From the NCBI GenBank assembly GCA_009739215.1, contig VSJF01000005.1, positions 1,736,001 through 1,800,000 of the forward strand: a DNA stretch of 64,000 nucleotides, in the 5' to 3' direction. Position numbers and translations under genes: made by a program. The notes below the pieces were generated by a model. The model searched no databases. It was not told the DNA's origin and saw nothing but the letters and a program-made list of their open reading frames with translations. Shown piece after piece: positions 46,327 through 59,348 of the stretch. This stretch comes from Floccularia luteovirens. Taxonomy: Eukaryota > Basidiomycota > Agaricomycetes > Agaricales > Squamanitaceae. Within the stretch, counting starts at the first letter, position 1. Each line of letters opens with the position of its first letter.

Positions 46327-48396
46327 ATGAGAACTCAGATCACGTCCTCGCGAAGACCAGAATGTCTTCTACCACATCGTGTCCAGGTCTTTCCAGGTGA
46401 CTATAATCTTTTTCTATCACAAGCTGAGAAATACAATACTAAATCAGATAAAACTAGCAATCCGGACATATCAGGTAAGCGACACATTATATAGTTCTGG
46501 TTTCCATTCCTGAAGGGTAACGAAAGGGCCGGGCGTGCGCATTGCACTTTACCTGCAATCTCTTCTATCTGGTGCGTATTATCAACTAGATTATCATTCC
46601 ACCGAAAATAGCATGTTGATTGTTATCTAGTTATACTCGTTCGATTATCTCCAGATGATGCACCAGGCGCTTATTGGTCGATGACCTCAACAGCGCTCTC
46701 CCTCATCGTCTCAAGTATTGTAACGTCATTGACAAAGTCTATCTCATTGTTAGACGCGATTGTCGTCGTTTATGGTATGCCAACGCTATGCGAATATATG
46801 AGAAGTCAGTACCGGCTAACGTTGTTGTATTATTTTAGTGCTATTATTGCCCATCCTTGCATCCGCCTTCGGACTCTCCGAAATTATATCTTCAACTGCG
46901 CACAAAAGTGCCGTGCGGCGCATCCATTCACCACTACTGATCATTGCTAATTGGACACGTTCTGCCTTGACCTACTCGTTTGCATTATACGTCTGGACAA
47001 CTGCACCTACTTTCGGGTCAGACACTGAGTGTAATCAGTCTACTAAATTTATTTTCTTTGGTGCCAATCTGCCCGCAACCACTAGCGGGCGAATACTCAA
47101 TCTTGTGGGGTGGAGCCTCTTGACGCTTTTATTTGTATGGCGTACAATCAAAGGAGGTGGAACACTCCTTGTTGCGTTTATGGCGCTTTTCTCGTCATCT
47201 GCTAGCGATTCCCTGCTCAAACCAAAGCGGCCTCCTGAGAATGAGGTACACCTAGAAACAGTGGATACTGTGAACTATCGTACGGGTGTTCGTACTCACA
47301 GGTCAGTTTAAAAAAAAAAATCTGATGTACATGCTACTCAGCTTAACATATATGCGTAGCGAAAGAGCGTATCGACCGTTACAGATTTTCCATGAGGTCT
47401 TGCAGGGAGTAATGAACCAAATTCTGGGATGGGCACCATCTGGCAAAGGCACATGGTACAAAGCATATGGTCAACTTTTGCTTACAGGGCTTGTATGTGT
47501 CACCGTTCCCGTCCCCATGTATGTTATTAACCTACGAGTGATATTTCCACAGCTTGCCGCATGGGCAATTATAATGACCGAATTAGAGCTTGTGAAGAAC
47601 GATACTCTGGATGACGGAAATTCACAATGGGGATTTGGACAGGTGATCTTCACTCATATACTTCATGAAAATTACCCATCACAATCCGCAGGTACTGCCA
47701 ATGGTACTCACAATATCACCATTGTTTGCCTTGTTTGAGTCACTCTTAGCGAGACGCTCGTCGGGACCGAATAATCACTCACGAAAACTCCGCTTCACAT
47801 TACATTCTGCGGCTGGGCTGCAGCGGCCTTCCACAGAGCTAGAGAACATGCCCCCGGAAGTAATCGCACTCCTTGAGGAAGATACCAAAGAAAAGATCCG
47901 GGCTCCCAATCCGTTTGCCGTGGTAACAATCGACGAACGTGATATGTATGTTACATATGATCAACAGGACAAAACTGCACCTGATTGGGAAGAGAGTTTC
48001 GACGTCCGAGTGACCAACCTATCGACGATGGTAGTTCGTGTGTATGACCTCAAGTGTATGGATCGTGGCCAACCTGCTTTGATCGGTTTCACAACTCTGC
48101 TCCCTTTCTCACTCCTACCCCCTCCTGTAGGGGAGACCAGCGCAGATCCAGTTGCGGAAAGGACTGAAAAACACACGGTTCTACTGATTTACAATGGCAA
48201 GACTATTCCAAGTATGACGATCTCCATTTCTTTCTCCACAGATGTGAAGGGACCATTACCGCCACCCAAGCTTCCTCCGCGGTTCCTTGGCCAGAAGCAG
48301 CTGAGGAGAGAGATCAAAACTGGGATAATCAGCTTCCGGGGAAAGCGCATTGGATCTAATAAAGTAACTACAACGGAGACATATTGGTTGGCTTGA
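46327..48396 (+). CDS. Fungal membrane protein with C-terminal C2-like domain
   Basis: Six exons (46327-46474, 46527-46571, 46655-46774, 46839-47301, 47360-47642, 47692-48396) total 1764 nt, giving 587 residues with agreeing phases. The N-terminal part has HRVQVFPGDYNLFLSQAEK followed by hydrophobic helices (IVSSIVTSLTKSISLL, VLLLPILASAFGLSEI, SALTYSFALYVWTTAPTFG, LLTGLVCVTVPVPMYVIN, VLPMVLTISPLFALFES). The C-terminal part is C2-like: RKLRFTLHSAAGLQ, NPFAVVTIDERDMYVTYDQQ, DWEESFDVRVTNLSTMVVRV and GFTTLLPFSLLPPP. C2 domains bind membranes, often with Ca2+. I did not see the full Asp set. Sequences of this plan occur as uncharacterised proteins in mushrooms. Function unknown, intact. Confidence 0.78.
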
Positions 48397-48503
48397 TTTT
48401 GATTTCTTCACTTAATGACATTATATTTTGGGCGTCCGCGTCAGGGTTTACTGTAACGTTTAGAGATCAAATAATAAAGCACATTACAGAAATTCCTTTA
48501 ACT

Positions 48504-48582
48504 TCGGATATGGTGTAACGGCTAACATTGCCGCCTCTCATTAGACATCGCGGCAGCTCGGGGTTCGATTCCCCGTATCCGA
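48504..48582 (+). tRNA. tRNA-Glu (anticodon CTC) with about 8-nt intron
   Basis: The acceptor arms TCGGATA and TATCCGA pair perfectly. The T arm CGGGG-TTCGATT-CCCCG is canonical. The anticodon stem is GCCGC/GCGGC around the loop CTCTCA plus TTAGACAT plus C, so the anticodon is CTC. The extra eight bases lie between positions 37 and 38, where nuclear tRNA introns sit. A run of seven T follows directly as a Pol III terminator. The gene stands alone between a protein gene 3' end and a gene-poor stretch. Confidence 0.9.
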
Positions 48583-49664
48583 ATTTTTTTGAGGAGTATC
48601 GTTTATGTTTCAGGAGGTTGTCTGAAAGATGTTCATTCTATTCTGCGCAACTGGTTGCGTGAATGCAGATCGCCACGGATTTAATTTGCGATTCTGTTGG
48701 CACAGTGTGGATTACTTTTTGACAAGTTAAGAGGATAAGCATAGCAACATTCCTGAATTAAAAGTTCTTTATTCTCGTGACAAGCGTAAGCACATATATG
48801 AGATATAGCCCCCAAATCAGAGGTGTAGTTATGGTGAGTAGCCAGCCTCATTCAAAGGTAGTGATGTCGAATACCATCAATAACTTTGTTATTGGAAATA
48901 GAATTTAACATAATGCACTTCACACCAAAGTCATCCCGGTGTGGCGGTGATGCCCGAACCCCCAGTTCTCCTAAAAATATCCAGCTCAGAAGGGGAAGTT
49001 AACATACATGCCGTGATGTTCACTTGACTTTTGGAAAGACAACTGACAAGATATCACATAAACCGCGTAACGGTAACCATATGGGTCTCATGATTAATAC
49101 GTACGTATACCGTACTGATGAGAAAGAGAAGAAGCATATATTTCAATGCGACAATATCAATACCATTCGCACGGATTTCAAAATCCGCCGCGAGTAATCT
49201 AAAAAAGTATTAAAAGAATCACCACGGAAGAACAAATAGAAAAAAAAAGCTAGAAAGCGCATGTATACGGGTTAATTCATTGTCAAAGTAGACATGTCCT
49301 AGGCATATGGATGAATATTCAAAAAAGTGGACAGCACGATTGCCTCCGTGAAATAAAGACCCAAGCTCTGAGGCGTTAGACAAATAAGGGCAAACCTAGA
49401 CCGCGACCGACGCGAGTTAACTCAGGGTCGGTCCCAGGTCAAAAAGAATTGACAGTTCTCGCGTTGTGGGTTGCAAACATGTGAAGATATATTGCACTAA
49501 TTCCCCTTCCCCCATCGAGAGGGTGATAAAGTTGGTCGCTTCAAGCCGTGTATAAATACGCGATCTTTTGCATATATAGTTACAAATTGGATAGGTAAAA
49601 TTTTGCTTTGCAGGTATACGAAAAAGGAATATACGAAATTCGCTCGGTGAAGCACATTCAATAT
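48583..49664. other. Gene-free region between tRNA-Glu and the P450 gene
   Basis: About 1.1 kb with stops on both strands and no recognised gene. It begins with the Pol III T run. Confidence 0.45.
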
Positions 49665-51766
49665 TTAACCAGACTCATCTGAATTAATCAAATTCACTGC
49701 TTCTGGAGATCTTGGGTCGATGGAACATTTGAAAGGGACAGGATGGCTGCGAAGAAATAATTAGCTAACATCTAGGAGGCGAGCGCATCAGATATTATAT
49801 ACCTGATTGTTCCAGAGGTTTGGTCTAGACCGAGCTCCAAGACTTTGCCATTGTTTGAAACTTTGGAAATTGTGAAGACAGCTAACGTCATAGCGCATGA
49901 AATGAATACGGAAGCGTCCGCTAAAACTCTACCTATCATTCTGGTTAGATTGAGTTTTCAGGACTACACAGAACCCGCTTACCCGGACAGATCCTAAATG
50001 ACGCAAGGAGTTACACCGAATAAAAATAAAATCAAGTAAAGAATCTGCGAAGCGACACACCTCCTTCCAAAACCAAAACACAAATCACGTGGGTCCCGTT
50101 CAGGTGAAGCACCCAGGAACCTATCCGGATTAAAAGCCATGGGATCCGAGTATATAGTTGGATCGTGGGTCATATGCCTGGAAATGGGTGTAGGTAGTTA
50201 AGAGATCTGATTGTCCAACAAGATAAAACTCTCTGGTATACCATATGTTAGCGATAATCAAAGAACCTTTGGGTATCAAGTATCCGTCGTGGATGTTATC
50301 TTCGGCGGCACGATGGGGAACTCCTGCGAAGAAGAGTCATGCCAAGAACAGAATAAAGACAACAATACAAAGTACCAGTAGGGGTGACGCTATGCCATCT
50401 CAAGACCTCAAGACCAATGGCATTGATGTAAGGTAAATTCTCCCTGTCATCGAAAGTAGGCAGGCGCTCATTGCCGATGACATGATCTATTTCTGCTTGG
50501 GCTCGTTTCTGCACTTCAGGGTACATGGCCATTGCTTTAAAGAATGAATAGATTGCCGAAACGGTCTGCAAAATTTAGCGTCATGATATTGTATATGTGA
50601 AAGCCTCCGTGTCACTCACAGTATCGGCACCTCCAGAGTAGAGAGACCCCGCAGACCATTTAAGATCGAACTCCTCTTCTTCAGTCAAATCATGTTGTTC
50701 GAGAAACTTGGATGTGAAAGAAACCTCCGCAGTTCCCCGACTCTTGGAGCGGTATGAGACTTTATCCTGTGATAGATCAAGAGTAAAATCACCATTTCCT
50801 GCTTGACAAATTGGTAGGGCTTCTCCACCATATTGAGCAGAGTCTCGGCCCAGTCTTTAGCTTGCTTCTTAAAACCAGTACCCGGGAACCAATCCGGTAA
50901 GTATCTCACTGGGCATTTTTGGACATCAGCTCCACTTGGGTAAGTAACAACATCGATGAACAGGGACTAACGCGCAGGGACGAGGTTTACGAGAAACCCT
51001 CCTGGAGCTGTCGCGGCGGAAAACTGTTGAGTAGCTTCATCAGCCAAAATAATGAAAGGGTCGTTCTCTTCTTCGACTTCGTATCCGTGTGATATACGAA
51101 GAATAATTGCCCCGGCCGTCCTAAATAATTAATTATGATGTCAACACTTCCTCATTGGGTTTACGAGAACTCGTTTAAACGTACTTGCGGACATGGGATG
51201 CTAGGGCGTCCGGGTGCGAGAGAAGTCTTTTCAGGAAACGGTGCGTCTCTACCTCCTCGACAGGATAGAATTCTGTCATTGCAGAATGGCTTCCTATCAG
51301 CTGATGGAACAACTTCCGGTAGTTGCGAAACCGTTGCCCGTAAGGTAAAAGGACTAAAGTATTTTTCCACCCGACCATTTCGCCACCCATTTGCATGACC
51401 GGCCGGTCAGAGAATATAGAACTTTTCTTATCAAGCATTTCTATTGCACTGTTGGCCGAGTTGACAATAATTAATTGCTGACCGAATACTGATACCGATA
51501 CAATGCCACCTTGACCACATGATTTCATTTAAGCATTGGCACATCTGATATCACGAATACAACTCACCCCATTTTTGTCCCCAGTCCGCAAATGTAAGCC
51601 ATTCTTTTTCCGAGGGCATATCAAGGAGGTTTCCTAGAACTGGCAGCTTTTTTGGACCGGGGGGCAATGGAGCTGACGACCTATTCTTTCTTGAGACTAT
51701 GTAACGCAATAAAATCAGTCCAAGGAAAGCAAGGACTCCGTCTAAGAGAGTGATGGATCTAGCCAT
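49665..51766 (-). CDS. Cytochrome P450 monooxygenase
   Basis: ER-anchored heme monooxygenase. An N-terminal anchor (MARSITLLDGVLAFLGLILL) and proline hinge (APLPPGPKKLPVLGN) start the protein. It continues with FSDRPVMQMGGEMVGWKNTL, LLPYGQRFRNYRKLFHQLIG, the I-helix SAGSLYSGGADT with the oxygen-activation threonine, the K-helix EVLRW, and after splicing the heme loop FGFGRRICPGR with the Cys ligand, followed by VLADASVFISCAMTLAVF. The C-terminus HPVPFKCSIDPRSPEA is typical of fungal P450s. About eleven introns; phases agree, including those on both sides of the ICPG codons. Start at 51766 is chosen because it directly precedes the anchor. Substrate and CYP family are not assigned. No biosynthetic cluster around it. 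Confidence 0.88.
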
Positions 51767-52915
51767 CGTATAGAGATAAAATAGGTGGATTTTCGACAGA
51801 GGGAGTGTGTATGCAATGTGTCTAGTGGGCTTTGTGTAATTTGAAGGTTTCAAAGGTGCATGTTATATCCTTTACTGTTTTCTCGGCAAATGTCTCGTCA
51901 GCATTGGTCTGTTTATACTCTCGCTTATTGAAACCGCGCGAATGATGATGTCCGAGGTGTTGTCGCTGAAGGGGATATGGCGTAAAATCTATTCACTCAA
52001 ATCAGTCAGGTCCGATCGCGTCCGGCCTGAGCGCAGAAGTAATGTCAAAAGCCGGCACAAGAGAAGGGCAAAAATATCAATTGACAAGTATAGGACAGAC
52101 AGCCATGTGGGGACTTTTCCATGAAACGAGTTATTTGTAATGAGTTTCTGGGAAATATCGTCAACGTACTGCGGTGACATACTGCCCATTGATGAAGACG
52201 AGTCGGTTTGGCAACTAGGATCCTTGTGTCAGGTAGGCTAACCAAGGTCCTTCCAAAAAGGTTCATCAGGCTAGATCGATCGTTTTATGTTTAGGAGAAT
52301 ATCACGTTTAGAAAACTGGGATATGGATCCTGCGAAGATAATCAAGGAATCAAGTAACCTAACACTCAGGGTGTTAAGCGTGTGGACTGTGGAGCGACGG
52401 TCTGTTGGCTCGGAACTTTGCTCTGCTTGGCAAAATCGTCTGCAACAAACAGTCATCAGCAGCAATACAAACCCTTAGATATGTGGCAACTGAGCTTTGC
52501 TTCAGGTTACAGAATCAACAAAGACACTTTATAGCTAGATGAATGGGTAATACAACAACAAAACTACTTGCTCCTTGCTTTGCAACAACTGATGTTGAAA
52601 TATATCCTTATCTCTCTGCAGGGATCATTTAATTATTTTATGTCGATCATATCTAGCACATTTACTGAAAGACAATGTAATGCTAGCTTTGTATATCAAT
52701 TACTGAAGTACAGCTTTCGTAGACACACCGAAAGGAATGCTGACATCGTCTTTCATCGACATCTTCCAGAACTTTCCAGTAGGTTCCATGGTAATTTACG
52801 TAAGTATGCAATCTGTAAGGTATAACATCCGAAAGCTTTCATCTACTCATGCAATACGGTCCCCAAGTTTCATTCTGAATTTCTACATTCTGATCTTCTC
52901 TGCCTTTGTTCAAAC
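51767..52915. other. Divergent region between P450 and cyclophilin genes
   Basis: About 1.1 kb with only short motif-free frames on both strands. It should contain both promoters. No RNA gene or repeat identified. Confidence 0.45.
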
Positions 52916-54429
52916 ATGGCGAAAGAGCGTCCAATGACATTCTTTGATATTACCATCAATGAAAAACCCATTGGTCGAATAATATTCTCATTGTACAGTG
53001 ATCTGGTGCCAAAAACTGCAGAAAACTTTCGTAAGGTCTCTGTAATCTCGCTTCTAATTCCAATTTTGATTAACACTTCCCATAGGTGCACTATGTACAG
53101 GTGAAAAGGGTTTGACAAAGTCTGGGAAGCCATTATCATACAAAGGTTCAAGTTTTCACCGAGTTATCAAAGGGTGAGCGCCTACGTTCATTAAGATGTA
53201 CCGATACTCAGCCGGCTTCAGGTTCATGTGTCAAGGTGGAGATTTTACTGCAGGAAATGGTGGGTGACATCATAAATGCAAAAATCTACATCCTTTTCAT
53301 GCAGAAATAATTAAAAGGCACCGGGGGCGAGTCTATCTATGGCGAGAAGTTTGAGGATGAAGCATTTTCCGTAAATCATACGAAGCCATTCTTGCTCTCT
53401 ATGGCAAGTGTCTAATTGCTGGAACTTGTGAAGTTGCAGACCTTATGAAATCAACAGGCAAACGCAGGGCCCAACACAAATGGATCCCAATTCTTCATTA
53501 CGGTAGCCCCCACGCCACACCTTGATGGAAAGCATGTAGTTTTTGGAGAAGTTATCAAGGGAAAATCATTAGGTAACCACACCAACCACTCTCTCCTTCG
53601 AAGTCATACGTTAACCTCCCCACAACAGTTCGACAGATTGAAAATTATCCGACAAGCAGCGGGGATGTCCCCAAATCACCAATTATAATCTCAGATTGCG
53701 GTATCTTGCGACCGGATGACCCGAGCCTGACAGCAGAAACCACCGAAGCAGCCGATGGAGACCCTTACGAAGACTATCCAGATGATGAAGATAGAAATGT
53801 GGAAGAACCTTCAATAGCACTCGAAATTGCAAAAGCAGTTCGTGAGATAGGGAATAAATTGTTCAAGGAAGGAAATACTGAACTTGCTCTCAACAAATAC
53901 ACGAGTGAGTTTTGATGTATCATTCTCAATTTTCAACAACTGACATTTTCTTGATTGTTGAGAATCAATAAGGTATCTAGACGTACATCCTGTATTACCT
54001 GAAGATGCACCTCCTGAGCTCCGGGACTCGTTCGATGCCCTTCTTGCACCTCTTCTGCTCAATTCAGCGCTCGCTGCTATACGAACCCAACCACCCTCTT
54101 CTGAAAATGCATTGATCGCAGTAACAAACACCACACGTGCTCTCAACAACCTCAGTCTCAATTCAGCAGATAAAGGTATTGTTTCTATCCCTTTGAATTG
54201 TGATATTTTTAGCTAATATATCATTCACATCAAAGCCAAGGCATTGTATCGCCGAGCGATGGCACGTAACATCCTGAAAGATGGCGAGGCCGCAGAAAAG
54301 GATCTCGTGGATGCAACTCAATTAGTGCCTGATGACAAAACTATAACTGGGGAACTGACAAAGTTGCGACAACGAAGGAAGGAACAGAGAGAAAAGGAGA
54401 AGCAAGCGTACAAGAAGATGTTTGCATAA
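52916..54429 (+). CDS. Cyclophilin 40-type peptidyl-prolyl isomerase (Cpr6/Cpr7)
   Basis: Cyp40 proteins are Hsp90 co-chaperones with an N-terminal cyclophilin domain and C-terminal TPR repeats. The cyclophilin part has [49 protein letters not shown] (catalytic Arg, FMCQGGDFT), [35 protein letters not shown] and [11 protein letters not shown]. The TPR part has [53 protein letters not shown] and ends in a basic coil ([20 protein letters not shown]). The intron 53404-53457 starts with GC (GCAAGT) and ends CAG. All key active-site residues visible are kept. Intact. Confidence 0.93.
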
Positions 54430-54582
54430 TCATGGGGCTGTTGTAGCTGAAAAAAGAAAACTAATCAAAGATGTAAAATCTATATACTAGATGTAAGTCG
54501 CAGACAATACAATATATACAAGACAGATGTCATATCTTGACATGTGGACAACAAGTGCTATATCCGAACATCTACGATCCCT

Positions 54583-57500
54583 TCAAGTGATAAAGTAATG
54601 TAAGAAGCGCCGCTTTCCTGCAGGAGGCACCGGAGGATTAGCGAGGGAGAAATCATCACGCAAAAGGATAGGAGCAAAAATTGATGCTGCACATCACACC
54701 GTAGAGCACGGATTAGCCCTCTTCATGGAGGAGATAAGGAGGCGTAACAAACCTAATTTCTCAGAATCTTCTGATGCCTGACATGTGTAATGCAGGAAGG
54801 CAGTTAGTGATATCCAAACCTGCAGTTGTCACAGTGAATGCCGTATAAAGTAGTAGGGCTGGGGTAGACTCACGTTGACCGATGGTGGTGGCATTTCATC
54901 GAGGAGTTCCCAAGCTTCATCACGATTTGTTACTTGTATGCATCTTGTATGCAACGATGCCGGAACTATTGGATCCACGAGTGAATCCAAAAGCCGTAAG
55001 ATGGTCTCACCAAACGCGATGAGAACATCAGGGTCTGACGAAGTAGGTGAGAATGGGAAGTCTACGCCAGTGTCGAGGCACTATAAGCAGAGTTAATAAA
55101 CGTGAGAAATTTTCAATGGATTATTATCCAATCACCTCTCGAATTATGTCCACAATCTTTTCATCTGCCGGCACAGCAAATATACTACTCTGAGCCGCAA
55201 GCCACGTCAATTATAAACCCAAGTTATGGATGAAATGGCCCACGTTTCTAGTGTTCGACGTCATCATCCAGTTCACGAGTCGCATAATCTCCCTTGGAGC
55301 ATTGATTGCTTCACCTTCTGGTCTAAGGGCGTTTGAGGAAGACAGGTCCCTTATTGGTCCTGGAAGTCTTGTCAATGTTGAAAGTTTGTTAGCAAAACAA
55401 GTGTATTCTACAGATCAGGTCAAATGAAGTTTGGACTTCGTACAAGAATACACATACGATATTCCCCTGCCACGGAGATAAAATGGTCTTTGCCCAACAT
55501 CGTGTGTAGGATGAGTGTACCACTTAGATCTTTCGGCTGCAAATTCATTTTTGTGGTTGTAACATTGTCTACGAAAGCCGTCAAAATGATTTCCTGTTTT
55601 TCATTTGGCAGAAGTAGCCCCTATCATATATCGCGTTGATCAATCAGTTGATTTGGCAGTTTGTGAAGTCAAGGACTAACCGTAATAGGGTGGACAGAAA
55701 GCCACTCAGGATCTACACAAACTATCAGTGAAAGTCTACAAAAACGGTATTCCTTACAGATTGGTGAGTCAAATTGAACGGGGATGAATCGATACACGCA
55801 TGGAGTCTACAATGTACATTGACTGTCAGCAATAAATAAATTGATCGGTTTAATGACATGCCTTCCCAGTGTTTTGTAGGTTTAGGGTTCGTAACGTGCG
55901 GTTTTGATATCTTAGATTAGAATGAAAACACCCCATGACTGTGTTTAATATCAATAACTTACGATACTTTGCCAAAATCGAGATATGTTTCATCAACACG
56001 GATTGACGGCCTTTCATGCAACTCTTCTAGCATGTCAACTTGCTTATGCAGCTTATTGGCCGCACTGATAAACATCTCTTTGTCAAAATAGTCCACCTAA
56101 GCGAGACCTCAATATATTGTCACAAGCAAAAGGAAGATCACATACATCGATTTCGAAATCCGCAGCTACGGGACGATGGTCACTCATCGTTATCTGAGGG
56201 TGGCTTGTATATGTCACCTGATTTACCTGACATGTCGGTCCGGACAGGTGTAAAATGCGGTCGGTCCAGGCAGGTTTACGCCTGCACAGGGTTTATATCA
56301 GACCCTTCGCACCACTGCAGCGCGTCTCAAGCAAGCATACTTAAGATCGTAGCCTAGTTTGTCTGTCATTAAACCGGAGCTGAATCGATATGAACTAGAA
56401 AATGTGTGGTATGAAGATTAGGATCAATATAGATAGAGAATCAGAAGTACACACGGCATGTGAGTTATGGGGTTCTCGAGGAATCCGGTGAAAGCTTTCA
56501 TACTTTGTTGGGATTTTCTCAACTATAAAATGCACGACATTGTACACAGAACCTATATCTTGTACGTTATGCCTACCTGATCGTATCTGAGTAAAGTCTG
56601 GATATTGTTATCCCACTGTTCATCACTGAGGATGTTTCGAACGTCCGTATCAGGAAGGTCTATACGATAATTCAAGTCTGTCTTGCCCTTGTCACTCAAT
56701 GATCAAATTTCAAATTTCAATGAAATTGATTACCTCCCTTCAAATGCATTTATTAGTATGATACCATGAATGGTTATGAGAACTACACACCATCCAGAAT
56801 AGAACATCGCTCTCATGCACATTCAGAGGTGTGGACACCACGTTTGCACTAATGTTGCCGTGTTCCTCGGAGGAATGTGATTCATCTTGTGGAGGTGCTT
56901 GAAGCCCGTCTGCTGTATTGAAGTTAAGCCGACGCGATAGATCCTGAAAATCTGAATTTCGTTTGTCCACCATTTCATCAAACGCTGCTAAATGTGTATT
57001 TGCAAACGTCAGTGATGTAGACCCGGATACTTTTACTTCAGAATTTTCTGGGTTTACAGGGGGAGTGAACGCCAGTCGAATAGCGGTTCCGCCTTTATTA
57101 CCCTACAATCCAAGATTTATCAATTTCATACGTTCACGGTCGACTGCATACCATGACACCCAAAATGCCAGCACCAGCTGCAGCAGTTTTCGTCTCGCTA
57201 AAACAACCGCTCAGGGATTTTTTGACCAGGACCACAATCAACATCCCAACAAGCTGCTTCGATGCTAACTGGATATATACGGTCAACAAATAATAAAATA
57301 TTTCTGGGGCAATTATAATACCTTTTCGTATTGAACAGCTTTCTCTCCTAATGCGGCGAACACGGCCAGGCACCATGCATCTTCTTTCGCAGTACTAGTA
57401 GAGTACAAAAGTGCTTCTGTTGACAAATCGAGTTCCTGAAATCCGAGGACGAACAAGTCCGGGTCTGGTTCTGGATCAACTAGTTCTGGGATTAACGTTT

Positions 57501-58798
57501 TATCCTCCAAAGCCTCGCTTGTTTTATCACGAAACACTAGAAATAAAGTTGAGCTTGTAAGGATCTACAAAAGAGTGGAAGTAAACCAACAGAATTTCAA
57601 GGGATTCCTGTCACTTATTGACAGCGGCGAAATCTTTTCCAATGGAGGTATTTGTATGGGCTCCAATTCCGGATTCCACTGCTTGCTCTGTACCCACGAA
57701 GATAAGTCCTGAGATGGGGGTTTTCCGTTTACATTAAACGTCCCAAGACGCAATCTTAATAGGCGCTGTTATTTGAATACAGGCCAAAAAAGCGTCAAAC
57801 GATTACCTGAGTCGCCTCCGCCCTTTACAAGCTATTTTTCGAGCTTGCGTGTATATCCAATTTTTTCGTATGACGTCGACATCAAAAGCATCATCTCCTG
57901 GCAAACCGGCACTTGCAGGGTGACAAGGTTTTGAAGACTGGTTGCGTAACAATTCGCAAATCTGGAGGTCTAGAGATAACTGTAGTTGATGATTAGACTT
58001 TTCGGGCAGGAAGCAACTTCGGGTGAAACGCATATATGCAACGCACTCGTTGATAAGGATATATGTTTTGAAAGATATGGTCGGATCCAACTAAAATGGA
58101 GTGTCGATTCCGATATGTTTTCTAATACAGTAATTTCCTTATCTAACAAATTCGATATGTAAACAAAAAATAGTTTGGTCAAGGTAGATACCTGATATTT
58201 CTTTGAGTCTTTTGCATTCAGCCACCAGAACACGCAGATTTTGCACATCATTGGTGAAATATGTTGCCGGCTTGGGAATCTCCGTCTAATCCTTCTGCGG
58301 GATTGATGGTTAGGCTAATTCCTGAACCCGCATTAGTCAGCAAATGCAACTCAATCACTATTAATTGAGATTACCAGAACGTGGTTGGTCAGCTGCTGAT
58401 TTTGTAGCAATTTGTCGTAGGTCTAGTGTTCCGCGACGCATCTGGCCCATCACAATAGAGAAACCAGCATAGATAGGATATATGCGTTGCACCTCGAGGT
58501 CTTCTGGTATTTCACGGTCACTTGACTTATACTTACAAATAAATAAACTGTAAAAAACTATGGATTATGATATACATTACTCATGTTAATGATCTATAAC
58601 ATACCTGCCCTCCTCAGTTAACGCCCAGTCATCCTTGTGGGTGACCACGCCTAGGACTCGGGCACGGCGGCGATCTAGCTGTTCTTCTAAGCTGAAGATT
58701 CCAGCGATAGGTTGTGAGACGAGCACAGCATCTAAAATAATCTTGACCTCGTCTGTAGGTCTCAGAAGGCTGCGAAATGCCTCCTCGGATGCGCCCAT
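54583..58798 (-). CDS. Inositol polyphosphate 5-phosphatase, OCRL/INPP5B type with RhoGAP region
   Basis: These enzymes remove the 5-phosphate from PI(4,5)P2 on endosomes and Golgi. The N-terminus MGASEEAFRSLLRPTDEVKI is PH-like. The catalytic domain shows GTFNVNGKPP, PDPDLFVLGFQELDLSTEAL, GILGVMGNKGGTAIRLAF, LTFANTHLAAFDEMVDKRN, DLNYRIDLPDT, RKPAWTDRIL and MSDHRPVAADFEIDV. An ASH-like segment (LSVHPITGLLLP, LILHTMLGKDHF) follows. The C-terminus resembles the inactive RhoGAP domain of OCRL: EAWELLDEMPPPSVNVWISL, TAFLHYTCQ and ASIFAPILLRDDFS, ending GKRRFLHYFIT. Many short introns; several boundaries near 55100-55950 and 57760-58560 are not settled. Catalytic motifs are complete. Confidence 0.87.
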
Positions 58799-59348
58799 GG
58801 TTATGGGTCAGTATTACTTTTTCTTTGTCCTTCGTTTTCTGGATTTAAAGAAGTCTTTGTTGGAAGAATAGCCAATTTCAACCGTGGCAATTGGGAGTAA
58901 ATGGGTTAACAGATGAGATCACACGGTCTCGCTTCGAAAAAAAACCCTGTCACATGATACGACTCCCCCACATTTCCCCGCATTTGACTCGGACTGAGAC
59001 CCCCGATTTAACTATCGGGTATACAGCGGTTACATCCAGAGTTGAGTGTGTGCACAATTTGTGTTGGGAGCGCCACAGATGTATATAAAAAAGACAATCG
59101 TAATAGTGTGCACATTGGGAAAAAGAGAGAAATAACAACCCTTTCAAAATCATGGAATACTCTGGAAAGCAATAGCCCCTTTGTGATCACGCGACAGTGG
59201 TGCTCGGAGTCGTAATTGATACAGAGTTTGTGGGTGGCTTATTCCGAACCAGTATATATATTGGAAACCGTGTAGATCCCCTCTCACCCCAAACTACCAC
59301 CATACTGATCACACCTTTCATCATCTCTCTTATCGTTATATCCTAGTC
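58799..59348. other. Divergent promoter region of phosphatase and Stf2-like genes
   Basis: 550 bp between two divergent start codons. A TATATATA-like sequence lies about 90 bp before the ATG at 59349. No coding sequence recognised. Confidence 0.5.

Noticed and set aside
46475..46494. 20-nt intron giving FWFPFLKGNERAGRAH in the C2 membrane protein
   Set aside because: The intron is too short and leads to a stop at the next junction; the 52-nt intron 46475-46526 gives full phase agreement over all six exons.
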